Below the pieces are notes generated by a model, which was given only the letters and a program-made list of their open reading frames with translations, was not told where the DNA came from and did no database searches. This document shows, in pieces, positions 9,901-19,472 of a stretch of 64,000 nucleotides of DNA. Source of the DNA: Macrostomum hystrix (taxonomy: Eukaryota > Platyhelminthes > Macrostomidae); contig CATNEN010000030.1 of assembly GCA_950097015.1 (NCBI GenBank), forward strand, positions 3,395,001 to 3,459,000, written 5' to 3'. The translations under genes and the position numbers were made by a program. Numbering within the stretch: position 1 is the first letter of the stretch; each line of letters begins with the position of its first letter.

Positions 9901-11945
9901 CCCGAAGCTCCAACCAGTGGTAGATAAACAATACTCAATTTTAGTCCCTAAAAGCAAGCAAGCAAACCAACAAGGTTTTAATTAGTATATTTGATAACGG
10001 AATAAAACTTACATCGATGGATAGCATTAAAAGAGTATGGGAATAACCATACAAAGTTGGGATATTTCTAGGGCATGACATCGAAAAAGGGAACAAACGA
10101 CATTTCGTAGGATTGAATCGAAAATATAATGACACTTTTTAACTCCTGTTGTCAATCAAAAACTATGTATAACTCAACTTTGTTGCCATGTGCTCAGCCG
10201 ACCTACTGACCTCCTGCAACGGGGCACCAGCGCCATCGGAGACCGGCATTGTAAGCGCCCAGGGCTTCACAGACGGCACCCTGGCAGACTGTCACCTGCT
10301 CTTGGAGACAATGCCAAATAGGCAGATGGTACTGTCCATTGAGAATCTGCAGGTGCGCAATATGCACCTCTTCCATAGACGGTGCGACAACTACATACAG
10401 ATCCTCACAGGTTCGAGTGGACTCAAATTCATTCTAGTACTTTCTCTCGTCACATTCAAGGTCAAATTATGCGGCCTTTGTTGTTAACGCAGGTCCGCAG
10501 GCCAACAACACCGTTAAACCGCTGAGCAGGAAAATCTGTTCTCACGTGCGCGACCAGCAGGAGTTCATTGTGACAGATAAATTTGTCCGCATTCAGCTGC
10601 ATACTGGCGGCCCCAGATATGTGCACTTTCGGCTGGCCTTCACAAACGCTGTGCCGGGTGAGACCCGCTCACTCAAGTGACAATGCTGGGAAGAGAGTGA
10701 CATTGTTAGGCAAGAGAGTGACAATTATGGGCAAGAGAGTGACCATGCGAAGGATAGAGTGGGAAATGTTGAGTAAGAGAGTGAGTGACAAGGCCAAGGA
10801 AAGAGTGAAAATTTGGGGAGAGGGAGTGACAATGCGAAGGAAAGGGTGACAATGTGAAGGAAAGAGTGACATTGCGAAGGATAGAGTGGGTAATGTTGGG
10901 TAAAAGAGTGACAACGTCAAGGAAAGAGTGAAAATGCGAGGTGAGGGAGTGACAATGCGGAGTAAGAGAGTGACAATGCGGGGAAGTGAGTGACTTTGTG
11001 GGGAAGAGAGTGACATTGGAGGAGAGACAATGCGAAGGAAAGAGTGGCAATGTGGGGGAAGGGAGTGAGGTCCGGGGTTCGAATCCCAATCCATGGGGGA
11101 AAATCGATAAGCAAGGCACTTCAATTCCCCAATGCCTCAGCTCATTCATATGTAAAATGGATTACCAGCATTAGCTGGGGTGTTGGCGGCCTCTACAGTC
11201 CATGGACTGAACAGGCTGTGATCTCTGGCTTTACGAGTAGGAAGGGTAGGACGGACAGAATGAAGCAGAGACAGATTTTTACGTTGACTTTATTTAAATA
11301 CTAGAGTTTTACTAAAATATACATATTCCAATTAATTGGCAGCATCCAAGTGCAAGGAGGACATGTTCAGGTGCAAGAACAACCGTCTTTGCATCGATAA
11401 AAGCCTCGTGTGCGACAAGCACAACAACTGCGGCGACTACAGCGATGAGAATCACGAGCTTGTGCAGTGCCAGAGTGAGTGGGGAGATGGGCTGCGAGCT
11501 TTTCTAAGGAGTATCTAGGGTTTCGGGTTAGGGTTAGGGTTAGGGTTAGGGTTAGGGTTAGGGTTAACCAATGATATATTTGATAGGTAAGCTGTCCCCG
11601 ATCAGATGATTTTTGATGGCTGTTTTTGGTGGCCAATCAGATAAATAATGGCAGGTCAATTTACCTAAAAAGTGAGTGACAGGGAGCTGAGACTACTAAG
11701 ATACGAGCTAGTTATTGACATTTATCTATGACTTATCAGGCAATGAGTGACATGGTGAGATAAAGACGCTTGTTTGTAACTATAGCATTAAACCCGCAGT
11801 AATCACATATTACCACGTGCACCTGGCGGTGTCCCTGGCCTGCAGTCTAATAGTCCTACTAACGCTTGGCTTTGCCATATTCTACTGCACTCGGCCGCGC
11901 GAGCCGCGCTGGTACAGACTACGGAAGTCCGCACCGCCTACTTGA
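6976..11945 (+). CDS. LDLRAD2: LDLRAD2-like CUB-LDLa single-pass membrane protein, 5 exons
   Basis: Exons 6976-7057, 10198-10410, 10493-10657, 11343-11474 and 11800-11945 join in consistent phase 1 to give 245 residues (human LDLRAD2 is about 270). Residues 1-24 are a signal peptide (leucine/alanine core, then HSWYQL). Residues about 30-150 form a CUB domain with cysteines at TSCNG, LADCHL, RRCDNY and KICSH. One LDL-receptor class A repeat follows: CKEDMFRCKNNRLCIDKSLV continuing to CDKHNNCGDYSDEN, with six cysteines and the acidic calcium cluster. A hydrophobic segment (VSLACSLIVLLTLGFAIFYC) and a basic tail of about 20 residues end the protein. The architecture implies a cell-surface protein with extracellular binding modules; its ligand cannot be read from sequence. 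Donor 2 (gttcga) is weak. Intron 1 contains exons of an opposite-strand gene. Confidence 0.8.
7341..9139 (-). CDS. Tandem-C2 (synaptotagmin-like) protein, 3' exons only
   Basis: Two exons are supported: 9139-9009 and 8332-7341, joined in phase 1 across an intron that is mostly minisatellite; the stop is at 7341-7343. The second exon opens with GLGRLLLSFHYSAHQQKLTV, the classic start of a synaptotagmin-type C2A. A second, degraded C2-like segment follows (HIDLALRLGRRSGRLSVKDL onward, with a WW-type C-terminal part FWTSLVDSGG). The upstream exon enters in phase 2, so at least one more 5' exon is missing; I could not locate it. The aspartates that bind calcium in C2A look replaced (the SDPYV position reads NLCPYV), suggesting calcium-independent membrane or protein binding. 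It lies wholly inside intron 1 of the LDLRAD2-like gene on the other strand. Very GC-rich compared with its surroundings. Confidence 0.65.
8402..8990. repeat. Minisatellite with two alternating 16-bp units
   Basis: Unit 1 is gagtgacaaagctacg and unit 2 is gagtgacactgatatt (with an acaatgatatt variant). They alternate as a 32-bp dimer up to about 8625, then unit 2 alone runs to about 8760, then unit 1 alone to the end. The array lies in the C2-gene intron and at the same time in intron 1 of the LDLRAD2-like gene. Confidence 0.95.
9427..9730 (+). repeat. SINE A, near full length
   Basis: The most complete family A copy. It starts with a tRNA-like head containing an A-box-like tggcagagcggttaacgcg and a B-box gctcgattcc, followed by a body shared with the other copies. 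It is not a functional tRNA gene: no matching acceptor stem closes it. Confidence 0.8.
9750..9930 (-). repeat. SINE B, diverged copy
   Basis: Shares with family B the segments gctcttcagtctatggactg and attcgaactcccgacct (reverse tRNA B-box). It lies directly after a family A copy, forming a nested or adjacent SINE pair. Confidence 0.6.
10675..11055. repeat. Irregular gagtgac-rich tandem repeat
   Basis: Units of roughly 17 to 29 bases built around aagagagtgacaatgcg, with uneven lengths and many substitutions. It starts about 20 bases after the donor of LDLRAD2-like exon 3. The shared gagtgac core suggests a common origin with the array at 8402. Confidence 0.75.
11066..11225 (+). repeat. SINE B-like element
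   Basis: Has a tRNA B-box (gggttcgaatcccaat), the shared middle (accagcattagctggggt) and the family B segment tccatggactgaacaggctg. The head is closer to the 38610 fragment than to full family B copies. Confidence 0.6.
11528..11563. repeat. Interstitial telomere-type repeat (ttaggg)6
   Basis: Six perfect ttaggg units with one degenerate unit (ttcggg) before them. They sit about 50 bases after LDLRAD2-like exon 4, inside a gene, so this is not a chromosome end. Confidence 0.9.
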
Positions 11946-12654
11946 GCCAATAAGAGTTGCCTGGAGCCACATCATACAAGTCAATGACTTTTGGAAGCTA
12001 TTACTATTACATTCTATTAGTATGATACAAATATTTTTTTATAACTAGAGGAGCTAGAGGAAGACTGAAAGCACTGCTACTGAGAATGAATAACAGAAAA
12101 ATGCAATTATTACCCGCAACTTTTTTGCAAATAAGCCTTTAAAACTCTTATTGGCTATCGTGGGTTGACTTGCACCTATTTTTAGAACAAACTGGGTCGG
12201 AAACCCCTATTTAAGCAAACACAACCATATTTTGCCCTAGCTCGTGACTCACCACAGCTAATGAAAGTTAAGCTATGCTATTTTTAGAACAAACTGTAGG
12301 AGAAACCCCTTTCTAACCAAACACGTGACTTATCTCAGCCTATGAAACTTATAAAGCCAGTTTCACTAAATAAGAGTGCTGTGCAGTTTTATTATTCTAA
12401 ACAATCCATGTTAATCTTTCTAATGCACTGTTACAGCATTTACGGGTGTGTTATTGTCCATCACTAAACTACGTGTATTAACATTAGGACTACCAAACCA
12501 TTTTGCCGCGCATTTTTATTCCAATAGTGGGGAGAAATTCCTGAACACCAGAATTTTTTGGCAGCGCCTGAATGCTAACAACGTTGGCTGGTGACTGATT
12601 AGTTGACAGACTAGGCGATGGTGTCCTGTGTTTGAGCTGCGCCTAATATTTAGG

Positions 12655-13080
12655 TAAGTAAAATTTTATAAGTAAAATTGGAGAAATTCGCGTCAGGGTG
12701 TCCATAGTGGCCTAGTTCCACCTGTTGTAGCCCTTGAAGGTCCAGCAGTCCGTCTAGATAAAGCTCGGTGACCACCGAAGATGGAGATGATGCAGGCACA
12801 TTCGGGTGACGTGCTGATTTGAAGGCCTGGCAAGGCCGCACTGAGGCGCAGTGCTAATTCGTGTATAGGGGTGAATGAAATACACTAGCGCTTATGGGAA
12901 AAATCGGACCTTCGGCCAGAACCATTGAATATCTCGACGGTCTGAAGAGCTGGCGACTTGATTATTGTTTCAGAAGATGCGCAGCAAAAAGTTGGCCCGT
13001 GTTCTCGAGTTTCGTGTGCTTGCGTTGCTCCGTTCGGGTGCAGAACAAAAATTTGTTTGCGGAAGGGGGTAGTTCTGCTG
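12655..13080 (+). repeat. Dispersed repeat C, copy 1
   Basis: About 400 bases shared with 17420-17800 (inverted) and 18305-18600 (same strand). Shared landmarks: gaatatctcgacggtctgaa, cactgaggcgcagtgc and cgtgtgcttgcgttgctc. No reading frame stands out; class unknown. Confidence 0.75.
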
Positions 13081-13924
13081 TTAATCCAGTGTGTTTCAAA
13101 TTAGTTAGGAATACATGTTTTAGTTCTTTCTCACTTTTTGTTTGTCACCATATCAAAAAGTTTCTTGAAAAATAAATCTTTACGGAGTAATACTGATCGT
13201 ATACTTTTGATGTAAATCAAAACGTTTGTCAAACTGTTTAAATTGAATGCAATATAAAAAATTATTAAGTAAACACCACTCAATAGGTAAAAAATGGAAA
13301 TCCTACTAGAATCATCTGCGCAATGGTTTGTTTAACTGAGCTGATCAATTTCTGCATGATTTTCTCGTTGAAATTACAGAGTATAAAGGTGAGAGGAATT
13401 AGCAATTCAATCGTAACTTGCCAGCACTTTGCAATATGTTTAAAAGATCACATTTAGTTTGCTAGCCAACAAAAATATCGTAGTAGATTTTCGTGGGAAA
13501 AGCAAACTGGTTTAACCTCTACATTAATCTGGCGGCAGTTTGTCTGAAAAATATGAATTATGAACACCAGAGCAACCCAGGAAACAATGCTCCAGATTGA
13601 GCGACTGATGCAGACTAATGCCGGATGCCAGCATAATTAACCTTCTGTGGCCACCTGAGAAACTGTCATATGTATGCATATTTTTGAAAGAACATATTTT
13701 GCTGTAGAATAAAAGCCGTACACAGGAAATAGTAGTAAATAATTAAGGTAATATAATAACAACGGAAAATAACAGAAAAATTGAAATAGAAAATTAACAT
13801 TTATATTACTTTTCCCGATTTTTTACAATCCGTACTTTTTTATTTTTGTATATTTCTAATATTTTGCGAATACATTTTATATGATCATATTATAAGAAGT
13901 AATAATAATAATAATAATACTAAT

Positions 13925-14268
13925 TGCAGCAGGGCTGCGGGCAATGGCACATCATTTTGTGACAGTAGACCCGCAGCCAGCGAGGAGGCAATTGTGCCAA
14001 TTTCGCTGACTCCTGAGCACACACTCAGATACCGTACGCAGGAACTTGGTCACACAGGTGTGTACATCTGCCCTGACTTTCTCATCGTCAGGCAGTGTAC
14101 ACACTCACTGTGCCTTGGAGGTTGGCCCTCAATGGCGTAAATTGCACGACAAGCCCCCAAGCCTTCTCTCCGCGTCTGCGCCCCAAATGAATGTGGCCTC
14201 GCCGCGGAATCGAGCTCAGGGACCTTGGTGCGAGAGGCAAACGCGTTAACCGTTCTGTCACTCACCCC
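13925..14268 (-). repeat. SINE A, near full length
   Basis: Reverse orientation: tail gggctgcgggcaatggcaca first, then the shared body, and finally the tRNA-like head (gcggaatcgagctcaggg and aaacgcgttaaccg). Confidence 0.8.
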
Positions 14269-14988
14269 TTGAGAATTAATAGCAATAATTATGAATATCA
14301 TTGAAAAAAAATAATTTCATACTAAATAATTGACGATGAAGTCATGCATAGCGAGTTAAACTCATGAAATATTTCACCTAAAGACACCACCTTTAGCCGC
14401 AGCCGATAAGTCAATAATGTGCAAGGCCCAATATTAGAGTTAGCAAAGCAAAAGCTAACTGAAAGCTGTTGTGCAAACTGTAGCGGACACCTTTGTAAAC
14501 AGATCATTCCGCACAGTAATTATACGCTTTCGCAACCAACTTGCTTCAACAGAATGGTACGGAGCTTATGTTGAACACTTGAGTGGATATTACTCGTATA
14601 TTTACCCACCAGTGGGAATTTTTAAGGTTTAATAATATTTAGTGCATGTAAGCCAACAAGAATTCTGAGTTAAGTGTGAATCTATACTCAATTAGCACCT
14701 GACAATCCCTTAAATATTCTAACACCTCTGCAAACAAACTCGCTCAAGCAAAGTGGGTAAAAATCAATAAATTTAAACGTATTAAGCACAGAATTTCAAT
14801 GATTCCAAAGACATCACTTCTTACCTGCGGGACTTGCTATTGCGAGAATGTAATCAGGTGGCTTAATTACTGCATCGTTTAAAGCCATGGTGATAATTCG
14901 AAAAATATTAACCGGAATTCTAGGAAAACAGCACGGATAATCCCACACCTAAAAATCAGTTCAATAGTAGAACAATTAAGCCTGCTAG

Positions 14989-16134
14989 TTATGCGTAGAA
15001 AAGAACTAGCAGGTTAATTACACTGAGAACAATGTAGCTTGCAAAGCAGACCACGCATTTGTGCTTCACCAGAAACGAAATAATCTTTTTCCACCCAGAT
15101 GGCGCTGACAATGAGGTGCGCGAATTTATCTTTAGAGCAGAAATGAAGGTAAAGGCGATGAGGATCAGCATCTGCACAATGAGAAACAGGCCAACTAGCG
15201 GAATCGTGTTCATCGACTTTGGTGCCGACTGTGACGCGATCAGCACATACAGGGTCATTGACATGATGATAGCGATGGACAGGTTCACGGGGTCGCTCTT
15301 GTCCCCAGCCAGGAACATGACGCTAGCGAGCAGCGACAGCAGCTCGAACGGCACAATGACCAGCACAGCGTAGTACATCCACTTTCGCTGCAGGTGAAAC
15401 TTGACTTCAACCATGGGAAATAGTCCATCTCCAATGAGATCCTGGCGAAGTTGCCAAGTGACGTTCCTAAGGTTCCACTCCCCGACTTGGTAGAGCTCGA
15501 GACCATTGTCCGGTGCACTGTTGTAGTTGACTGACACTGACAGGTTCAGCACGGAGCTGTCGGAGGAGACAGTGCCGATTTGAATGGCGCATTGCTGGCT
15601 GTCAAATGGGAATTGTCTCACATTGACAGCGCATGCGAACTGCACCACTGCGAATGTGTAAATCCTCACGTCGCCGGATGGCAACAGAAGTGCATCGAAA
15701 AACTTGCTGTTCCTGAGGTCGAAGATCTCGCCCTTGGAGTTGAGGAAGCCAATGTCCGGCAGCCAGACGCTGCTTCGGTCGACTCGCAAATGCGTGGCGC
15801 TGTCCGGAGCCGAAGAGTTCCAGGCCAGCCGGGGATCTGTCCAGGCCACCTCCAGCCAGCCAGAAAACTCCAGCATTTCCTTCTCATCAAGCCCGTAGAT
15901 GCTTTTCAGCAGGATTTTCATCGCCACCTGGGTCTGCTTGATTCCGTATTGGCTCGGAGACAACAGGACGTGGCACTGCGGCAGCGACTGCGGCCCGATC
16001 GACTCCGACAGAGAGCGGCAGGCGGCCACGCCAGCATTGATCGCTGGATCGATACTGGCAGATGGCGAAGCGAAGCTGCTGAGCAGAACCAGCAATTTAA
16101 ACAATTCGATTTCCTTCCTTGACTTGAAGTTCAT
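14989..16134 (-). CDS. Cys-loop ligand-gated ion channel subunit, nicotinic-type, intronless (copy 1)
   Basis: One open frame. I chose the ATG at 16134 because it begins a signal peptide (LFKLLVLLSSFASPSAS), giving 381 residues; upstream in-frame ATGs reach 16227. The extracellular domain has WLEVAWTDPRLAW, WLPDIGF and a true Cys-loop (two cysteines 13 residues apart around RQFPFD). Four membrane segments follow: M1 (MYYAVLVIVPFELLSLL), M2 (LSIAIIMSMTLYVLI), M3 (LVGLFLIVQMLILIAFTF) and M4 at the C-terminus. It belongs to the pentameric receptor family; the FPFD and WxxxDPR motifs point to nicotinic-type subunits. Odd points: the M3-M4 loop is only about 25-30 residues, the loop C vicinal cysteines and loop B tryptophan are missing, and M2 9' is Met rather than Leu. 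An extra N-terminal cysteine pair (AACRSLSESIGPQSLPQC) is shared with the 19473 gene. Ligand and ion selectivity are not determinable; the acidic residue before M2 favours cations. Confidence 0.85.
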   Translation of the reverse strand: MNFKSRKEIELFKLLVLLSSFASPSASIDPAINAGVAACRSLSESIGPQSLPQCHVLLSPSQYGIKQTQVAMKILLKSIYGLDEKEMLEFSGWLEVAWTDPRLAWNSSAPDSATHLRVDRSSVWLPDIGFLNSKGEIFDLRNSKFFDALLLPSGDVRIYTFAVVQFACAVNVRQFPFDSQQCAIQIGTVSSDSSVLNLSVSVNYNSAPDNGLELYQVGEWNLRNVTWQLRQDLIGDGLFPMVEVKFHLQRKWMYYAVLVIVPFELLSLLASVMFLAGDKSDPVNLSIAIIMSMTLYVLIASQSAPKSMNTIPLVGLFLIVQMLILIAFTFISALKINSRTSLSAPSGWKKIISFLVKHKCVVCFASYIVLSVINLLVLFYA

Positions 16135-16684
16135 TTTTTCCTTTTTTAGAGCCGTTTTGTGCCGTTGGTCCATACAAAGAGCGAGCTGGGCAGGGCTCTG
16201 TTCCAGGATGCCTTCTGTTTTAAGCATGAAGGTTAGAGCAATCTGCTTTCATTTATCGATTCTGAGTTGTGGAGGATGGCAGTCTAATAGTCCACTCACA
16301 CAAATGAGCCAGTATGGACAGGGCAGTCCACTTATTATATGCTGGCTGGAACTAGCTGTTTTGGCAATTCTCCGACTGCTTCATATTCCCTAATATAATA
16401 ATAATAATAATTCTCTAATAAAGACTGAAATAATTCACTCTTTGTGTACCTTACTTGTGTACAAGAGTTCTACTCAGAGATTTCAACAGTTCAGATAAAT
16501 TTCCTGTTTACCTGCATGGTCCTTCCACTTAAAACCAAAACTCATGAGGTTTTCAGTAAATATGACTGTAAAGTGATGTCTTGCGCTAAGAAGCAACAAG
16601 TGCTCAAACTTAGATTCTGCAATTGTATTGAAAGTTTTTTTAGCTCGCATGCAAAAGATAAATAATAAGTTTACCGGTTCTCGG

Positions 16685-17393
16685 AGACCATTGCGCTTCC
16701 TTCTAGAGAAGTGAAGGTCTACGCATTTCTAATTTTGAAGTTCGGCTGCTCTGTTAGGATCAAGCAGTTTCCGTTCTGGCGACATCAGCTCCTCATCATC
16801 GATTTTAAACATCTCTGCGCGAACTTTGTCGAGCGATCGTGCCGCCAAAGAAGACTTGTGAGCCTTAGTTGGAGAGTGGGATCTGCAAAATATCATTCAG
16901 AAGGCCAGCCGGCCAGTCGTCAGCGGTGGTCAGTACTTTAGCAGTGTCAAGATTTTTTTTCACCTGCAGCGTAAGTGGATGTACTACGCTGTGCTGGTCA
17001 TTGTGCCGTTCGAGCTGCTATCGCTGCTCGCTAGCGTCATGTTCCTTGCTGGGGATAAGAGCGACCCTGTGAACCTGTCCATCGCGATCGTCATGTCCAT
17101 GACCCTGTACGTGCTGATCGGGTCCCAATCGGCGCCAAAGTCGACGAACAAGAGACCCGTTAATTGGCTTGTTTCTCATTGTGCAGATGCTGATCTTCAT
17201 CGCTTTCACCTTTGCCGCCGCCCTGGAACGGAGGGACCGGTCGACTCGCAGCAAGCTGGAGGACGCAGGCCGTAGGCAGCGCAGGACTGGCTTCAGAGGC
17301 GCCCTGGAGAAGCATCAGAATGCGGCGTTCTTCACCTTATACACTATCGCCAGTGCCGCCAACTCGCTCGGCTTCCTGTTTCTCTGGCCCTAG
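16685..17393 (+). pseudogene. Cys-loop receptor pseudogene, 5'-truncated and frameshifted
   Basis: Pieces in different frames match the two neighbouring receptors. LPSREVKVYAF and FGCSVRIKQFPF correspond to the strand before the Cys-loop and its first half. A frame change follows, then LVGEWDLQNI runs in one frame into the M1-M2 region up to GSQSAPKS. A second frame change lies in the M2-M3 linker, and M3 through M4 then reads to a stop at 17391-17393. Nothing similar to the first half of the extracellular domain is visible upstream. The membrane-coding part remains nearly identical to the intact copies, so decay or conversion is recent. It is inverted relative to both intact genes and lies between them. 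Confidence 0.85.
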
Positions 17394-17419
17394 AAGGGAC
17401 ATTTTGGATTTACGGTAGA

Positions 17420-17800
17420 ACTACAAAGGGGTAAATCCCTCCTGACAATTTTTTGTGCTGCACCGAACGGAGCAACGCAAGCACACGAAACTCAAGAACA
17501 AACTCAAACCAAATTTTTGCTGCGCATCTTCTGAAACAATAATCAAGACGCCAGCTCTTCAGACCGTCGAGATATTCAATGGTTCTGACCGAAGGTCGGA
17601 TTTTTTCCATATAAGCTAGGGTATTTCATACACCCCTATACACGAATTAGCACTGCGCCTCAGTGCGGCCTTGCTAGGCCTTCAAAATTTATCAGCATGT
17701 CACCCGAATGTGCCTGCATCATATTCGTCTTCGGTGGTCACCGAACTTTATCTAGACGGAGCTGCTGGACATTGCGCGGCCCTTCTAAAGGGTTTGCATT
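17420..17800 (-). repeat. Dispersed repeat C, inverted copy
   Basis: Reverse complement of the 12655 copy (shared cttcagaccgtcgagatattc and gcactgcgcctcagtgcgg). It starts within 30 bases of the receptor pseudogene stop. Confidence 0.75.
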
Positions 17801-17817
17801 GAAGCCTTTCACGTTCA

Positions 17818-17937
17818 ATACCTGACGATGAAGAAGTCCGGGCAGATATTCACGTCTGCGTACGTGTCTGCTTGCCTCTGTGTGTGCTCAGGGGTCAGCG
17901 GAATGAGCAAAATAGTTTCTTTGCTGGCAATTTGGTT
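17818..17937 (+). repeat. SINE A fragment
   Basis: Only the body segment is present (cctgacgatgaagaagtc, gcagat, tgtgctcaggggtcagcg, ttgctggca). Confidence 0.55.
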
Positions 17938-18304
17938 GCTGATAAACATTCAGACAGGTTACACGAAGATCAAAGGGTTCCTACTGCTTGTTCGCTACAT
18001 CTTGTGAATTTTGTCCCGTGCGCTAATTTCGTGACTACTTACTGTAAGTAGAACTTTTTGTATAAAGAGAAGGCATAGCGAAATGCTTGGCTGAAGGACC
18101 AGACGGCTCTGATTGGCTGGCACTAGAAAAGCCGCCTGCAGCTTTGACATCCGCAAGGCTTGTATGTATACCTTTCTAATTAAAAAATGTAAGATCAGTC
18201 CGAAACTATTGTTCAATTGGAAGCTGATCCTTCAACTGAAAAACGTGTGCTGTCTATGGGTCCAGAAACAGGGAAGTCTGTGCATCATCAAATGGCCTTT
18301 AAAC

Positions 18305-18600
18305 CTCCATTTTCTTTCGGAGATGATACAGGCACGTTCGGGTGACGTGCTGACAAAGTTGAAAGGCCTGACAAGGCCGCACTGAGGCGCAGTGCAAATT
18401 CGTGTATATATTGGGTGTATGAGAAACACTAGCTTTTATGGAAAAAAAATCTGACCATCGGCCAGAACCGCTGAATATCTTGACGGTCTGAAGGGTCGAA
18501 GATTCTTGTTTTTAAAGATCCGCAACAAAAAAGTTATATTTAACTTCGTGTGCTTGCATTGCTCGGTGCTGGTTCAGTAAAAATATTTGTCAGTGGGGGA
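18305..18600 (+). repeat. Dispersed repeat C, partial copy
   Basis: Shares gatgatacaggcacgttcgg, cactgaggcgcagtgc and the gacggtctgaagg segment with the 12655 copy, but is more diverged and lacks the first third. The rest of 18600-19220 shows nothing I recognise. Confidence 0.65.
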
Positions 18601-19222
18601 AATAGTACTTCTGTTTAACATTGAATAAACATCAGTTATTCCAGCTTTGAATGAATAAGCACAAAATTATTGATTACTCTTCGATCTCACAATTCTATAA
18701 TGGGGTTTTTCGATCTTAATTACACTGGATTACAAGTGGAATGTAGCTCACATTTAGTATCGAATTCTCAAATGCCAAATGTCTGTTCTGCCACTTCAGC
18801 ATCCCTTAGCAGGCCCAGTTTAAGTACAGAGGCCTCTTTAAAGCTTTTCATGGTTTGCACTGGACTTGGCTTTGCATTGTTTATCGTCTGGCGATAGTCA
18901 AATTTTGAAATTCGATTCCTTAGATGCTGTCGAGGCCAAGTAGGGCGTGCGAAAGTACAGAGCGAAAATCTTTTTTGGAGGACGACTTCTGGTACCATCA
19001 AATAAGTGATATTTAAACACTTAAAAATGGCATGTGTTTGCGGCCGCCTTTCAGGCTTTTGAAATTTAATAAAGAAATTCAAATATTTAATTAGTTCTGA
19101 TTTGATGTGTCTGCGTGAAGTAACTTGCAATTTAACAAAGGTGCATGCTGAGTCCTAGTTGGCCAAAAAGCGAACGGAAAGAAACAGATTGAAAATTGGA
19201 AACTGAAGCATTGATTCGTGCT

Positions 19223-19460
19223 AGGCTAGATGTTAGAGCGTCGGACACACGACTCACGATGGTCGGGGGTTCGATTTCCGATTCCATTAGAAAAATTGGT
19301 GTTCTATAGACCCTTACATTTGTTTTGCTTGTTCTGTTAACCCAGCTGTTTAACAGGTACCAGCATGAGGGTGGGTGTGACGACTGAACAGCAGTACGCA
19401 GCTTTCAGATGCGCCACGCGATAGCTGCGGCTGTGCTGCACATCTGGCTCGATTGTGGAA
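19223..19460 (+). repeat. SINE B next to a receptor stop codon
   Basis: tRNA-like head (gttagagcgtcggac, gggggttcgatttccgatt), then the family B body and the tail gatagctgcggctgtgct. It ends about 13 bases before the stop codon of the minus-strand receptor gene, so that gene's 3' untranslated region starts as antisense SINE. Confidence 0.75.
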
Positions 19461-19472
19461 GGCTCTCGGAGT

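Larger units (their letters stand above)
11946..14988. other. Intergenic, AT-rich with dispersed repeats
   Basis: Holds repeat C (12655-13080), a SINE A (13925-14268), a short (aat)n tract at 13901-13922 and AT-rich DNA. A pair of similar segments at 12180-12240 and 12280-12340 (both with tttttagaacaaactg and gaaacccct) looks like an old local duplication. No gene seen. Confidence 0.55.

Noticed and set aside
11519-11570. Chromosome end
   Set aside because: Only six telomere units, flanked on both sides by exons of one gene.
15580-16122. 180-residue plus-strand frame
   Set aside because: Antisense shadow of the intact Cys-loop receptor gene.
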